Shown: positions 8,384-17,864, numbered from the stretch's first letter. The stretch: DNA of 64,000 bases from Demequina subtropica (GCF_000971235.1 NZ_BBMB01000002.1:62001-126000); one strand, 5' to 3'. Numbers and translations are program-made. The notes: a model not told the origin generated them from the letters alone.

Positions 8384-9993
8384 GAGCGCTGCGCGAGGGC
8401 CGCGTCCACCTCGGGGTCACCGAGGGAGCCCAGCCACTGGAGCAGGTCCGGGTAGGCGTTCGGGTGCGCGGCCACGGCCGCCCGCAGCGACGGGGCCTCG
8501 GCGGCGATGCGGTGGAGCGTCGCCGCGTCGGTCGCCGGGTCGTGAGCCGCGGCGACCAGCGCCGGGTCGACCGCGGGTGCCGGCGGCGCCGGGGGAGCGG
8601 TCGGTGCCGGGGGAGCCGGAGGCGCGGGCGGAGCGGCCGCGGCCGGAGCCGAGGTCGGCACGGTCGGGATCGGCCCGGTGGCCGGTGCGGCGACGGGACG
8701 GGCCGGCGCGAACTGGCCGTAGTAGGCGCGCACGCTCGCGGGCACCAGCAGCATGACGGCGATCGCGATCGGCGCGCCGAAGGCGAGCAGCAGCTGCGTG
8801 CGGTCGACGGCCGCGTAGCCGTCCGACGCGTTGGCCGTGACCACCAGCAGCACGATGCCGAGCACCGCGACGGCGCCGAGCACCGCGAGCACGGTGTTCC
8901 GGTTGGTGCCGCCGTCACGCATCAGCGCCGCGCGCGCCACGAGCAGCGCGATCCCGATGACGGCGGTCAGCACCAGGATCGTCGCCATGGTGCCCGTCGC
9001 GGTATCGCCCGCGGCAAGGATGAGCACGTACGTGAACGCCTCGGCGAACGCCAGCACCGAGAACCCCAGCAGCAGGATCGACGCGGCGGGAAGGTACAGG
9101 TGCGGGCCCTCGGCGGGCGTCACGAAGTCGCGCGCAGACGGCGCGACGAGCACCGCTCCGAGCGCCAGCACGGCCCACAGCGCCGGCATGTTCGCGCTGA
9201 CGGACTCGATGCCGTTGCCGGAGCCTTCGCTCATGAGCGAGATCAGCTGAGCGCCGAGGAGCGCGCCGGCGAAGGCGATGGCCGCGGTCCGTGCGGGCGC
9301 GGTGCGGAGCACGAACGGCGCGCACATGGCGAGGACCATGGCGAGACTGGTGAGCGCGCGCACCCAGATGAGCGTGATGAGCCACCCGCCGAACCACCGG
9401 TAGTCGTCTCCGATGGAGTGCACGAGCAGCGCGATGAGCGCGATGGTCGAGCTCACGAGTGCAAGGCCGGCGACGCCGAGGCCGACGCGGCGCCACAGCT
9501 CGGCGATCCGCGCCCGATCCGTCGAGGCGGCGAGCTCGCACTCACGAGGCTGCGCCGCGAGGATCGCACCCGCGAGGCCCAGCGCGAGGCCGGGGCCCAC
9601 GCCGACGTAGTCGTAGGCGCTGTCCTCGCCGAACGCGCTCGCGAAGTCGAGGATCAGGTGGATCACGACCACCACGAGGTACGGGGCGTTGGCGAGCGCA
9701 CGGAGCATCCCCACGCGGTCCGCGGTCAGCGTCGGCGGGATCACGCCCGACCGGTGCAGGTACATCGCCGACAGCGACAGCACGCTGAGGATGGTGAGGA
9801 GGAGCACCTCGATGCGGTCGCTCGCCTGGTCGGCCGCGTTCCACGGCAGCGCGAGCGACGTGAGGAGCAGCACGAGCGCCGCGCCGTCCCGCACGTAGTC
9901 CGCGACGGGGATCCCGCTGAAGATGCTTGCCTGCGCGTGCCCCGGCGGCGCCGCCTGCGGCTGCCCGTATCCGTAGCCCTGCTGCTGTTCCAT
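8380..9993 (-). CDS. Multi-pass membrane protein with C-terminal variant leucine-rich repeat domain
   Basis: A 537-residue protein starting MEQQQGYGYGQPQAAPPG. A short Gln/Gly/Pro-rich cytosolic head is followed by roughly 12 hydrophobic segments (about residues 30-450), a Pro/Ala linker (about 455-495) and a C-terminal helical module with the pattern HDPATDAATLHRIAAEAPSLRAAVAAHPNAYPDLL. That module matches the variant leucine-rich repeat ('LRV'-like) domain common in actinobacterial membrane proteins. Function unknown. The ATG at 9993 is chosen over an in-frame ATG 66 bases upstream because an AGGGGAGG ribosome site precedes it. A minus-strand -10 box TATAGT (10069-10064) lies about 70 bases upstream. 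The stop codon overlaps that of rsmI. Confidence 0.75.
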   Translation of the reverse strand: MEQQQGYGYGQPQAAPPGHAQASIFSGIPVADYVRDGAALVLLLTSLALPWNAADQASDRIEVLLLTILSVLSLSAMYLHRSGVIPPTLTADRVGMLRALANAPYLVVVVIHLILDFASAFGEDSAYDYVGVGPGLALGLAGAILAAQPRECELAASTDRARIAELWRRVGLGVAGLALVSSTIALIALLVHSIGDDYRWFGGWLITLIWVRALTSLAMVLAMCAPFVLRTAPARTAAIAFAGALLGAQLISLMSEGSGNGIESVSANMPALWAVLALGAVLVAPSARDFVTPAEGPHLYLPAASILLLGFSVLAFAEAFTYVLILAAGDTATGTMATILVLTAVIGIALLVARAALMRDGGTNRNTVLAVLGAVAVLGIVLLVVTANASDGYAAVDRTQLLLAFGAPIAIAVMLLVPASVRAYYGQFAPARPVAAPATGPIPTVPTSAPAAAAPPAPPAPPAPTAPPAPPAPAVDPALVAAAHDPATDAATLHRIAAEAPSLRAAVAAHPNAYPDLLQWLGSLGDPEVDAALAQRS

Positions 9994-10194
9994 GGCCCGC
10001 GGGCCTCCCCTCTGATGGTCCTGGGTGGTGGCCGCGCGCCTTCGGGACGCCCCGGCCATGCCGACTATATCGGCGGCGACAGACCTCGTAGACGGGCTCC
10101 GGCGGTGGTTCCGCGAGGCCGTGCCGGATATCTCGGGAACGTCCGGAAGGTCGCTGCGGCGTGCGGCCTGCGCGGGGAGCCGCCGGGCCGCACG

Positions 10195-10200
10195 TACAGT
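10195..10200 (+). promoter_or_regulatory. -10 box for leaderless leader ORF upstream of carboxypeptidase
   Basis: TACAGT lies six bases before the GTG at 10207, the spacing expected when transcription starts on the first base of the start codon. The same arrangement (TANNNT, 6-7 nt, start codon) recurs at many genes in this window. No clear -35 box is seen. Confidence 0.5.
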
Positions 10201-10206
10201 CGAGGC

Positions 10207-10257
10207 GTGATCGACGTGACCCGCCCTCGTGCGCCCCGGACGGACGGTGCCGCATGA
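10207..10257 (+). CDS. Candidate leaderless 16-residue leader peptide coupled to the VanY-type gene
   Basis: GTG at 10207 opens a frame of 16 codons ([16 protein letters not shown]) ending in TGA at 10255-10257. That stop overlaps the ATG of the carboxypeptidase at 10254 in an ATGA. The start is placed exactly 6 nt behind a TACAGT -10 box, whereas the carboxypeptidase ATG has no convincing ribosome site. I infer that ribosomes enter on the leaderless GTG and reinitiate on the main gene. Leader peptide status is a proposal: no conservation data are available here. Confidence 0.4.
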   Translation: MIDVTRPRAPRTDGAA

Positions 10258-11150
10258 GGGTCTCGCGTGAGCCGGTCTACGTCTACCGCCGGCGGAGGTT
10301 GGGCGCCACCGTGGCGGTCATGGTGGTGGGGACCCTCGCGGGCTTCGGCTCGGCCGAGCTGGCGAGCCGGGTCCTCGGCACGGACGAGCCCGCCGTGGCC
10401 GCGCTCGTGACGTCCCCCGCCGCCGGCACCACCCCCGCATCGTCGACCCCCGCCTCGTCCACCCCGGACCCGAGCCCGACGCCCGAGGCGACCGCCGAGG
10501 CGACGGTCTCTGCCGCCGCGACGCCCGAGCCGAGCACGACGCCGGAGCCCGCCTTCGACCTCGCCGCCTTCTCGGTGGACGATCCGGACTCGCCCTGGGT
10601 CGTCGTGAACAAGCGCCGCCCGCTCGACCCGGCCGACTACGCGCCCGCGGACCTTGTCGACGTGACCGGCGTCCCGGGCGGGGCGACGATGCGCGAGGAG
10701 GCGGCCGCCGCGATGCAGGGCCTCTACCGCGCGGCCGAGGAGGCAGGCGCGGCGTTCTCCATCACCACGGGCTACCGCGACCGCGGCCTGCAGCAGTACC
10801 TCTACGACGGCTACGTCGCCGAGAGCGGGAAGGATGCGGCCGACCGCTTCTCCGCGCGGCCCGGGTACTCGGAGCACCAGACGGGCCTCGCCGTGGACAT
10901 CCGCGCGGGAGGCTGCGAGCTCCAGCAGTGCTTCGCCGACACCGCCGCGGGGCTCTACGTCGCCGAGCATGCGTGGGAGCACGGGTTCATCATCCGCTAC
11001 CCCGAAGGCGCGGAGGACGTGACGGGCTACATCTACGAGCCGTGGCACCTGCGCTACGTGGGCGCGCGGCTCGCCGCGCACATGCACGAGGAGGGGATCG
11101 CGACCCTCGAGGAGCTGTTCTCGCTCAAGGCGGCGCCCGAGTACGGCTGA
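10254..11150 (+). CDS. D-alanyl-D-alanine carboxypeptidase, VanY-type (peptidase M15B)
   Basis: A zinc carboxypeptidase that trims the terminal D-Ala of peptidoglycan stem peptides outside the membrane. The 298-residue protein has a basic N-terminus and a signal-anchor helix (about 18-40), a Thr/Ser/Pro-rich spacer (about 55-105) and a C-terminal VanY catalytic domain. Zinc ligands are visible in [11 protein letters not shown] (His and Asp) and EPWHLRYVG (His). The TGYRDRGLQ segment is also typical. The ATG at 10254 is favoured because it places the anchor correctly and overlaps the stop of the upstream leader ORF. The gene is separated from metG by about 40 bases carrying metG's own promoter. 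Confidence 0.88.
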   Translation: MRVSREPVYVYRRRRLGATVAVMVVGTLAGFGSAELASRVLGTDEPAVAALVTSPAAGTTPASSTPASSTPDPSPTPEATAEATVSAAATPEPSTTPEPAFDLAAFSVDDPDSPWVVVNKRRPLDPADYAPADLVDVTGVPGGATMREEAAAAMQGLYRAAEEAGAAFSITTGYRDRGLQQYLYDGYVAESGKDAADRFSARPGYSEHQTGLAVDIRAGGCELQQCFADTAAGLYVAEHAWEHGFIIRYPEGAEDVTGYIYEPWHLRYVGARLAAHMHEEGIATLEELFSLKAAPEYG

Positions 11151-11175
11151 GCGGGGAGGGGTCCTCCTCGAACAC

Positions 11176-11181
11176 TAGGAT
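11176..11181 (+). promoter_or_regulatory. -10 box for metG
   Basis: TAGGAT, seven bases before the ATG of metG, implying a leaderless metG mRNA. The identical spacing and almost identical sequence (TAGGATGG-CGCCATG type) recur in front of the lipoprotein gene at 43698. Confidence 0.6.
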
Positions 11182-11188
11182 GGACGCC

Positions 11189-12976
11189 ATGTCACGCATC
11201 CTGTCCGCGGTCGCCTGGCCGTATGCCAACGGCCCTCGTCACATCGGTCACGTCGCCGGGTTCGGCGTCCCCTCGGACGTCTTCAGCCGCTACATGCGCC
11301 TCGCGGGTCACGACGTCCTGATGGTCTCGGGCACGGACGAGCACGGCACGCCCATCCTGGTGCAGGCCGAGGGCGAGGGCGTGAGCCCCCAGGAGCTTGC
11401 GGACCGCTACAACCGGGTCATCGTCGAGGACCTCACGCAGCTGGGCCTCAGCTACGACCTCTTCACGCGCACCACCACCGGCAACCACTACGCGGTGGCG
11501 CAGGCGATGTTCAAGGCCGTGCACAAGAACGGCTACATGATCTCGGAGACCACGCGCGGCGCGATCTCCCCGTCGACCGGCCGCACGCTGCCCGACCGCT
11601 ACATCGAGGGCACGTGCCCCATCTGCGGCTCGGACGGCGCGCGCGGCGACCAGTGCGACAGCTGCGGCAACCAGCTCGATGCGATCGACCTCAAGAACCC
11701 GGTGAGCCGCATCAACGGCGAGACTCCCAAGTTCATCGAGACCGAGCACTTCTTCCTCGACCTGCCCTCGCTGGTGCAGCCGCTCACCGACTGGCTGGGC
11801 GCGCGCCACGGCTGGCGCCCCAACGTGCTCAACTTCTCGCGCAACCTGCTGGTGGACGTGCGTCCGCGCGCCATGACGCGCGACATCGACTGGGGCATCC
11901 CCGTCCCGCTCGACGGCTGGTCGGACAACCCCAACAAGCGGCTCTACGTGTGGTTCGACGCGGTCATCGGCTACCTCAGCGCCTCGATCGAGTGGGCCCG
12001 CCGCACGGGCGACGCCGACGCATGGCGCCAGTGGTGGAACAACCCCGAGGCGCTGTCCTACTACTTCATGGGCAAGGACAACATCACCTTCCACTCGCAG
12101 ATCTGGCCGGGCGAGCTCATCGCCGCCAACGGTCGCGGCGCGCGCGGGGGAGAGCTGAGCGAGTTCGGCGACCTCCAGCTGCCCACCGAGGTGGTCTCGA
12201 GCGAGTTCCTCACGATGGAGTCCGCCAAGTTCTCCTCGTCCCGCGGCCACGTCATCTACGTGCGCGACATGCTCTCCCGCTACCAGCCCGACGCGCTGCG
12301 CTACTTCATCGCGGTGGCCGGGCCGGAGACCTCCGACGCCGACTTCACGTGGTCGGAGTTCAAGCGCCGCAACAACGACGAGCTCGTCGCGGGCTGGGGC
12401 AACCTGGTCAACCGCACCGCGTCTCTGCTGCACAAGAACGTCGGTGAGATCCCCGCGCTGGGCGATCTCCAGGACATCGACCGCGCCGCGCTCGCGGCCT
12501 CGGAGGCGGCGTTCGGCACGGTCGGCGACCACATCCGCACCCAGCGCCAGCGCGCGGCCATCAGCGAGACGATGCGCGTGATCGGCGACGCGAACAAGTA
12601 CCTCGCGGACACGGCGCCGTGGAAGCTCAAGAACGAGGACCCGGAGCGCATGCGCACCGTGCTCGCGGTCGCGGCGCAGCTGGTGTCGGACGCGAACACC
12701 ATGATGTCGCCGTTCCTGCCGCACAGCGCGCAGAAGGTCCACGAGGCGCTCGGCGGCACCGGGGTGCTCGCGCCCATGCCGCAGATGAACGAGGTCCAGG
12801 ACCTCGACCTCGCGGACCGCAGCTACCCGGTCATCCAGGGCGACTACTCGTCGGTGACCGGCTGGGGCCGCAGCGACCTCGTCGCCGGCACCGCGGTCCC
12901 CGCGCCGTCCCCGATCTTCCAGAAGCTCGACGACGAGATGGTCGAGGCGGAGCTCGAGCGGATGGCGGACGAGTAG
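11189..12976 (+). CDS. metG: Methionine-tRNA ligase
   Basis: Charges initiator and elongator tRNA-Met. The 595-residue protein starts [21 protein letters not shown], containing the class I HIGH motif (HIGH). Knuckle cysteines [17 protein letters not shown] (about 142-159) form the zinc site, and the KMSKS-equivalent lies in the segment [15 protein letters not shown], where the family often reads K(F/M)S(S/K)S. Length and C-terminal anticodon-binding helices fit the MetG1 type without the C-terminal dimerisation domain. The ATG at 11189 is preferred to an ATG nine bases upstream because it matches the family start and the -10 spacing. tatD follows after three bases. Confidence 0.96.
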   Translation: MSRILSAVAWPYANGPRHIGHVAGFGVPSDVFSRYMRLAGHDVLMVSGTDEHGTPILVQAEGEGVSPQELADRYNRVIVEDLTQLGLSYDLFTRTTTGNHYAVAQAMFKAVHKNGYMISETTRGAISPSTGRTLPDRYIEGTCPICGSDGARGDQCDSCGNQLDAIDLKNPVSRINGETPKFIETEHFFLDLPSLVQPLTDWLGARHGWRPNVLNFSRNLLVDVRPRAMTRDIDWGIPVPLDGWSDNPNKRLYVWFDAVIGYLSASIEWARRTGDADAWRQWWNNPEALSYYFMGKDNITFHSQIWPGELIAANGRGARGGELSEFGDLQLPTEVVSSEFLTMESAKFSSSRGHVIYVRDMLSRYQPDALRYFIAVAGPETSDADFTWSEFKRRNNDELVAGWGNLVNRTASLLHKNVGEIPALGDLQDIDRAALAASEAAFGTVGDHIRTQRQRAAISETMRVIGDANKYLADTAPWKLKNEDPERMRTVLAVAAQLVSDANTMMSPFLPHSAQKVHEALGGTGVLAPMPQMNEVQDLDLADRSYPVIQGDYSSVTGWGRSDLVAGTAVPAPSPIFQKLDDEMVEAELERMADE

Positions 12977-12979
12977 ACG

Positions 12980-13828
12980 ATGCGTCCGGGAGCCTGGCCC
13001 CCCGCGCCTGAGGCGCTGCCCGTCCCGGTGGTGGACAACCACTGCCACCTCGAGTTCCCCGCGGGGGAGCCCGAGCTCACGGTCGAGCAGCGCCTCGCGG
13101 ACGCGGCCGCCGTCGGGGTGGACCGCATCGTCCAGGTCGGCTGCGAGCTCGCCTCGGCGCGGTGGACCGCCGACGCCGTCGAGCGCCACCCGTCGATGCT
13201 CGGCGCCGTGGCGCTCCACCCCAACGAGGCGCCCCTGCACGCCTCCGGCGAGCACGAGAGCGGGATCTCCTACGAGGACGCGTTCGCGGAGATCGCGTCG
13301 CTCGCCCGCCGCGGACGGATCCGCGCGATCGGCGAGACGGGCCTCGACTTCTCCCGCACGGGGGAGGAGGGGCGCGCGGCGCAGGTCCGCTCGTTCCGCG
13401 ACCACATCGCGCTGGCCAAGGAGCTGGACCTGCCGATGCAGATCCATGACCGCGATGCGCACGCCGAGGTGCTCGAGGTGCTCGAGCGCGACGGCGCTCC
13501 CGAGCGCACGGTGTTCCATTGCTACTCGGGGGACGCCGGCATGGCGCGGCTGTGCGTCGACCGCGGGTACTACCTGTCCTTCGCGGGCACCGTGACGTTC
13601 AAGAACGCCGAGGGGCTGCGCGCGGCGCTCGCGGTCACGCCGCTCGACAGGGTGATGGTCGAGACTGACGCGCCGTTCCTCACCCCGCACCCGCACCGTG
13701 GCGCTCCCAACGCCCCGTATCTGGTGCCGCTGACGATGCGGACCGTCGCGACCGTCCTCGACATCGACCTGGCGGTGGCCTGCGCGGCGATCTCTACAAC
13801 GTCGGAAAAGATCTATGGTCCCTGGTAG
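12980..13828 (+). CDS. tatD: TatD family metal-dependent hydrolase
   Basis: A 282-residue TIM-barrel nuclease of the TatD family (magnesium-dependent 3'-5' exonuclease activity in characterised members). The metal-binding motifs appear in order: DNHCHLEF near residue 18, GETGLDFSRTG (glutamate ligand), IHDRDAHAEV, HCYSGDAGMA and ETDAPFLTPHPHRG. The ATG lies three bases after the metG stop, so the two genes are co-transcribed. This adjacency is standard in actinobacteria. No unusual features. Confidence 0.93.
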   Translation: MRPGAWPPAPEALPVPVVDNHCHLEFPAGEPELTVEQRLADAAAVGVDRIVQVGCELASARWTADAVERHPSMLGAVALHPNEAPLHASGEHESGISYEDAFAEIASLARRGRIRAIGETGLDFSRTGEEGRAAQVRSFRDHIALAKELDLPMQIHDRDAHAEVLEVLERDGAPERTVFHCYSGDAGMARLCVDRGYYLSFAGTVTFKNAEGLRAALAVTPLDRVMVETDAPFLTPHPHRGAPNAPYLVPLTMRTVATVLDIDLAVACAAISTTSEKIYGPW

Positions 13829-13837
13829 TCGCCGGGG

Positions 13838-13853
13838 TGTGACGCATGTCACA
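13838..13853. promoter_or_regulatory. Crp/GlxR-type operator upstream of the Rpf-like gene
   Basis: TGTGACGCATGTCACA, a 16-bp site that matches the Crp/GlxR consensus TGTGA-N6-TCACA at every conserved position. It lies about 112 bases upstream of the G5/transglycosylase gene. A TTGGAC box (13875-13880) and an AT-rich stretch with a TTATC/GATAA inverted repeat (13888-13904) follow, which is where the promoter core would lie. In mycobacteria and corynebacteria, rpf genes are known members of the Crp/GlxR regulon. That this site is bound here is inferred. Confidence 0.65.
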
Positions 13854-13964
13854 GGACGTTGGTCTCAAGCGGGGTTGGACGACGCCGTTATCAATATGAG
13901 ATAAAAGGCGTCAGACAGCGCGGCCTCGCCCCCCAGGCATCGGTCCGCAAGACGAGAGGACCAC

Positions 13965-14783
13965 GTGAGCTACCGACGTTCCAACCCCCTGCCGGGAGGC
14001 CGCCGCGAGCGGCGCACCCGGCGCGGTGCGCGAACCCGCGTGCTGACCCAGGTCGGCACCGCCGTCGCGCTCGGCTCGTTCGCCATCGGCTCGTTCGCAG
14101 CCGCCGCCACCCCGGCGTTCGACGCGCCGAGCCGCACCACCGTCCAGGCCGATCTCGCGGCCCTGCCGGAGATCGAGACGCAGGTCGACGACGCTCCCGT
14201 CGTGACCACCGAGACCAAGTCCGTCGCCATCAAGCCCGACTCCGTCAAGGAGGAGGACCCCGACCTCGAGAAGGGTGTCGAGGAGGTCGTGACCGAGGGC
14301 GAGCCCGGCGAGCAGGTCATCACCTACGACGTCACCTACGTCGACGGCGTCGAGGTCTCTCGCGTCGAGTCGCTCAAGCTCACCGTCTCCCAGCCCACCG
14401 ACGAGGTCATCGCGGTCGGCACCAAGGAGGAGGAAGAGGTCGCGAGCACCTCGGTCCCCGCCACCTCGAACGTCTCGCCCGGCACCGCGCGTGCGCTGGG
14501 CCAGCAGATGGCCGCCGACATCTACGGCTGGTCGGGCGACCAGTGGTCGTGCCTCGACGCGCTGTGGGCTCGCGAGTCGGGCTGGAACCCCAACGCCCAC
14601 AACCCGTACTCCGGTGCGCACGGCATCCCGCAGGCCCTCCCGGGCTCGAAGATGGCGAGCGCCGGGGCCGACTGGGCGACCAACCCGGCTACGCAGATCC
14701 GCTGGGGCCTCGGCTACATCAAGGGCCGCTACGGCACGCCGTGCGGCGCGTGGGGCCACTCGCAGTCGAAGGGCTGGTACTGA
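13965..14783 (+). CDS. Resuscitation-promoting-factor-like secreted protein: G5 domain plus transglycosylase domain
   Basis: Secreted peptidoglycan-remodelling protein of 272 residues. A twin-Arg-rich basic N-terminus and hydrophobic segment (about 22-45) precede a G5 domain (about 60-150; [15 protein letters not shown]). A short acidic/Ser-Thr linker and a C-terminal lysozyme-fold domain follow, containing [32 protein letters not shown], where the Glu of RESGW is the expected catalytic residue. The closing [13 protein letters not shown] is typical. GTG at 13965 follows a GAGAGGA ribosome site. The position just before rsmA-ispE is where rpfB sits in mycobacteria, which supports an Rpf-like role. 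Probably under Crp-type control (site at 13838). Confidence 0.88.
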   Translation: MSYRRSNPLPGGRRERRTRRGARTRVLTQVGTAVALGSFAIGSFAAAATPAFDAPSRTTVQADLAALPEIETQVDDAPVVTTETKSVAIKPDSVKEEDPDLEKGVEEVVTEGEPGEQVITYDVTYVDGVEVSRVESLKLTVSQPTDEVIAVGTKEEEEVASTSVPATSNVSPGTARALGQQMAADIYGWSGDQWSCLDALWARESGWNPNAHNPYSGAHGIPQALPGSKMASAGADWATNPATQIRWGLGYIKGRYGTPCGAWGHSQSKGWY

Positions 14784-14788
14784 GCCCG

Positions 14789-15646
14789 GTGGCGAACCTC
14801 CTGGGTCCCACCGACATCCGGCTCCTGGCCCAGTCGCTCGACACCGCCCCGCACAAGAAGTGGGGTCAGAACTTCGTGGTCGACGCCGGCACCGTGCGGC
14901 GCATCGCGCGCCTGTCGGGCGTCGGTGAAGGCGACCGCGTGGTCGAGGTCGGGCCCGGCCTGGGCTCGCTCACCCTCGCGCTCCTCGAGACCGGCGCTGA
15001 CGTCACCGCGGTCGAGATCGACCCGGTGCTCGCCGGTGCCCTCCCCGCGACCGTCGCGGAGCGCGCCCCGGAGGCGGCGTCCCGCTTCGACGTGATCCAC
15101 CAGGACGCGCTCAAGGTCGAGGCGCTCCCGTCAGCGCCGCGCGCGCTGGTCGCCAACCTGCCCTACAACGTCTCCGTGCCGGTGATCCTGCACTTCCTCG
15201 AGATCTTCCCCAGCCTCGAGCGCGTGCTCGTGATGGTGCAGGCCGAGGTCGCGGACAGGCTCGCGGCGCCGCCCGGCTCGCGCACGTACGGCGTGCCGTC
15301 CGCCAAGGCCGCCTGGTACTGCGCCGTGCGCACCGCGGGCGACGTCGGGCGTGCCGTGTTCTGGCCCGTGCCGCGCGTCGACAGCCGGCTGGTGCTGATG
15401 GAGCGGCGCGAGCCGCCGACCACGACCGCGACGCGCGAGGACGTGTTCGCCGTGATCGACGCGGCGTTCTCGCAGCGACGCAAGGCGCTGCGCGGCGCGC
15501 TGTCCGGCATCGCGGGCTCCGCCGCCGCGGCCGAGGACGCGCTCAGGGCCGCCGGCATCGAGCCGTTGACGCGCGGCGAGCAGCTCACCGTGGAGGACTT
15601 CTCCCGCATCGCCGAAGCGCTTCGCTCTGGCACAGTGGGGGCATGA
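14789..15646 (+). CDS. rsmA: 16S rRNA (adenine(1518)-N6/adenine(1519)-N6)-dimethyltransferase
   Basis: RsmA (KsgA) dimethylates two adjacent adenines in helix 45 of 16S rRNA. The 285-residue protein contains [11 protein letters not shown] at the N-terminus, the SAM-binding [17 protein letters not shown], the acidic VEIDP, and [11 protein letters not shown] with the catalytic NLPY motif. The GTG at 14789 lies five bases after the previous stop. Its TGA overlaps the ispE ATG (ATGA at 15643-15646), giving translational coupling in the conserved Rpf-rsmA-ispE order. Confidence 0.96.
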   Translation: MANLLGPTDIRLLAQSLDTAPHKKWGQNFVVDAGTVRRIARLSGVGEGDRVVEVGPGLGSLTLALLETGADVTAVEIDPVLAGALPATVAERAPEAASRFDVIHQDALKVEALPSAPRALVANLPYNVSVPVILHFLEIFPSLERVLVMVQAEVADRLAAPPGSRTYGVPSAKAAWYCAVRTAGDVGRAVFWPVPRVDSRLVLMERREPPTTTATREDVFAVIDAAFSQRRKALRGALSGIAGSAAAAEDALRAAGIEPLTRGEQLTVEDFSRIAEALRSGTVGA

Positions 15647-16575
15647 CCCGTACCGTCCGTGCGAAGGCGCCCGCGAAGGTGAACCTTCAGCTCACCGTGG
15701 GGCCTCCCCGCGAGGACGGCTACCACCCCCTTGTCACCGTCTTCCAGGCGCTGGACCTGTGGGAGGTGGTCGAGGCGACGCCTCGCGACGACGGCGAGAT
15801 CCGCATCACCGTGGACGTCGCGGCGGGGGCCCCGGTCGATGTCAGCGGGGTGCCGCTCGACGAGTCGAACCTCGCGTGGCGCGCGGCGGACCTGCTCGCG
15901 CGGCACTACGGCATCGGCGATGGGATCGACCTGCACGTGATCAAGGGCGTGCCCGTCGCGGGAGGCATGGCCGGCGGGTCCGCGGACGCCGCGGCCGCGC
16001 TGGTCGCGTGCGCGGAGGCGTGGGACACGGGGGCGACGCGCAGCGAGCTCGCCGCCCTCGGCGCGCAGCTCGGCGCCGACGTGCCGTTCAGCCTCCACGG
16101 CCACACCGCTGTGGGGCTCGGCCGGGGCGACGAGCTCACGCCCGCGATGTCCCACGGCGAGTTCCACTGGGTGCTCGCGACGCAGACCACGGGCCTGTCC
16201 ACGCCCACCGTGTTCGCGGAGCTCGACCGCCGCATCGCCGTGCGCGAGCAGGTGTGGTCGGAGTTCGAGGTGGATCGCGAGGTCATGGCGGCGCTCATGG
16301 CCGGTGACGCGGTCGAGCTGGGGCGCTGCCTCACCAACGACCTCGAGGGGCCGGCGATCTCGCTGATGCCGCGCCTGTCCGACGTGCTCGACGTCGCCGA
16401 TGGTGCCGACGCCTGCGGCGCGATCGTGTCCGGCTCGGGCCCGACCGTCGCGGTGCTCGCGCGCTCGCGCCAGCACGCGCTCACCATCGCCGCGCATCTG
16501 CGCGCCTCCCGCCTGGCCGATGCGGTGGTGACGGCGTCCGGACCCGCCTCGGGGACCGTGCTGATCCAGGACTAG
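15643..16575 (+). CDS. ispE: 4-diphosphocytidyl-2-C-methyl-D-erythritol kinase
   Basis: GHMP-family kinase that phosphorylates CDP-methylerythritol in the non-mevalonate (MEP) route to isoprenoids. The 310-residue protein has the substrate segment [20 protein letters not shown] at the N-terminus. The ATP-binding glycine loop is [18 protein letters not shown] (about residue 105), and the C-terminal motif is [15 protein letters not shown]. The ATG overlaps the rsmA stop. The gene ends in a short hairpin shared with convergent mscL. Confidence 0.95.
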   Translation: MTRTVRAKAPAKVNLQLTVGPPREDGYHPLVTVFQALDLWEVVEATPRDDGEIRITVDVAAGAPVDVSGVPLDESNLAWRAADLLARHYGIGDGIDLHVIKGVPVAGGMAGGSADAAAALVACAEAWDTGATRSELAALGAQLGADVPFSLHGHTAVGLGRGDELTPAMSHGEFHWVLATQTTGLSTPTVFAELDRRIAVREQVWSEFEVDREVMAALMAGDAVELGRCLTNDLEGPAISLMPRLSDVLDVADGADACGAIVSGSGPTVAVLARSRQHALTIAAHLRASRLADAVVTASGPASGTVLIQD

Positions 16576-16578
16576 GGG

Positions 16579-16596
16579 CGTCCGCTCAGGCGGACG
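16579..16596. terminator. Small hairpin at the ispE/mscL convergence
   Basis: CGTCCGC-tcag-GCGGACG, a 7-bp stem with a 4-nt loop. It sits directly after the ispE stop and covers the last codons and stop of mscL. It is weak by itself; a shared terminator is the simplest reading. Confidence 0.35.
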
Positions 16597-16981
16597 GCTT
16601 CTCGCGCAGCGCGTCGCGGATCTCGGTGAGCAGCGCGATCTCGGTGGGGGCGACGGGCTCGTCGGGCGCGGGCTCGTCCTTCCTGCGCATCTCCGCCAGC
16701 TTGTTGAGCGGCGTGACGATGAGGAAGTAGACCGCGGCGGCCACGGCAAGGAAGTTGATGAGCGCCTGCAGGATGAGGCCGATGCTGAACGTCGAGTTGT
16801 TGATGGTGAACGCCATCACCCCGCTGATGTCGTGCGCGCCGAAGATCGCGGCGATGAGCGGGTTGATCAGACCGTCGACGACCGACGTCACCAACGAGCC
16901 GAAGGCCGCGCCGATGACCACGGCGACCGCGAGGTCGACGACGTTGCCCCGCATGATGAAGTCCTTGAAGCCCTTGAGCAT
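16586..16981 (-). CDS. mscL: Large-conductance mechanosensitive channel
   Basis: Homopentameric channel that opens under membrane tension on hypo-osmotic shock. The 131-residue protein begins MLKGFKDFIMRGNVVDLAVAVVIGAAFGSLV, the highly conserved N-terminal helix and TM1. A periplasmic loop, TM2 (about 70-95) and a charged cytosolic helix (LLTEIRDALREKPSA) follow. A GGGGAGGGA ribosome site precedes the ATG at 16981. Length fits the family. Confidence 0.95.
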   Translation of the reverse strand: MLKGFKDFIMRGNVVDLAVAVVIGAAFGSLVTSVVDGLINPLIAAIFGAHDISGVMAFTINNSTFSIGLILQALINFLAVAAAVYFLIVTPLNKLAEMRRKDEPAPDEPVAPTEIALLTEIRDALREKPSA

Positions 16982-17087
16982 GGCGGTCCCTCCCCGGAGA
17001 TGCTGGGGACGCCCGGCGGGCGTCCTGTTCCGCACCCTACGACGCCGGGCGTCGTCCCCGCATTCCCAGGGACGATGCGGGATCGGC

Positions 17088-17720
17088 TCAGCTCGAGGGG
17101 AGGTCGGGCCGGCGCTCGATCGAGGACAGCCCGTTCCACGCGAGGTTGACCAGGTGCGCGGCGACCACCTGCTTCGACGGCTCTCGCACCTCCGCCCAGT
17201 GCTGACCGGTGAGCGCGACCATGCCCACGAGCATCTGCGAGTAGAAGGGGGCGACCACGGGGTCGAGCCCACGCTTGCGGAACTGGTCCGCGAGCAGGCC
17301 CTCGACCTGCGCGGAGACGTCGCCGAGCAGCGAGGAGAAGGTGCCGGAGGCCTGCGCGACGGGCGAGTCGCGCGCGAGGATGCGGAAGCCGTCGGGGGAG
17401 TCCTCGATGTAGCCGAGCAGCGCGAGCGCCGCGCGCTCGACCAGCTGGCGGGGGTGAGCCTTCTGCGCGAGAGCGCCCGTGAGCGCCCCCAGGAGCGCCT
17501 CGACCTCGCGGTCGACGATGACGGCGTACATGCCCTCCTTGCCGCCGAAGTGCTCGTAGACCACGGGCTTCGAGACGTCGGCGCGCGAGGCGATCTCCTC
17601 GACCGAGGTGCCCTCGAAGCCCTTCTCCGCGAACAGCGCACGTCCCACGGTGAGGAGCTGCTCGCGGCGCTCGCGCGCGGTCATGCGGGAGCGGGGGGCG
17701 CGGCGCGGTTCGAGGGTCAC
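17088..17720 (-). CDS. TetR family transcriptional regulator
   Basis: A 210-residue one-component repressor. The N-terminal helix-turn-helix (about 28-60) is of TetR type: LFAEKGFEGTSVEEIASRADVSKPVVYEHFGGKEGMYAVI. The C-terminal ligand domain gives no clue to its effector. The GTG at 17720 is used because a CACACT box lies 6 nt upstream (leaderless arrangement). An internal ATG 36 bases downstream, at the usual family start, is the alternative. Neighbours are mscL and tRNA-Gln, so its target is not obvious; autoregulation is possible. Confidence 0.85.
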   Translation of the reverse strand: MTLEPRRAPRSRMTARERREQLLTVGRALFAEKGFEGTSVEEIASRADVSKPVVYEHFGGKEGMYAVIVDREVEALLGALTGALAQKAHPRQLVERAALALLGYIEDSPDGFRILARDSPVAQASGTFSSLLGDVSAQVEGLLADQFRKRGLDPVVAPFYSQMLVGMVALTGQHWAEVREPSKQVVAAHLVNLAWNGLSSIERRPDLPSS

Positions 17721-17792
17721 GGCTCAAGTGTGCCGTGAATCCTGGCAGACTTGACGCCCGGGTGCGGCGAGCCTTGCGCATGTCGCACCAGT

Positions 17793-17864
17793 TCCGCCCT
17801 GGTGTAATGGCAGCATGCGGGCCTTTGGAGCCCTGCGGTAGAGGTTCGAATCCTCTGGGCGGAG
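17793..17864 (+). tRNA. tRNA-Gln(UUG)
   Basis: A 72-nt cloverleaf. The acceptor stem is TCCGCCC/GGGCGGA and the D-arm GTGT/GCAT-type. The anticodon loop CTTTGGA has U33 and anticodon UUG, and the T-arm is AGAGG-TTCGAAT-CCTCT. The discriminator is G73, as expected for glutamine. CCA is not encoded. The outer pair of the anticodon stem (27-43) is C/U rather than Watson-Crick. Confidence 0.9.

Noticed and set aside
8164-10257. A 697-codon plus-strand frame opposite the LRV-like membrane protein
   Set aside because: Antisense shadow; only its last 17 codons (leader peptide candidate) have independent support.
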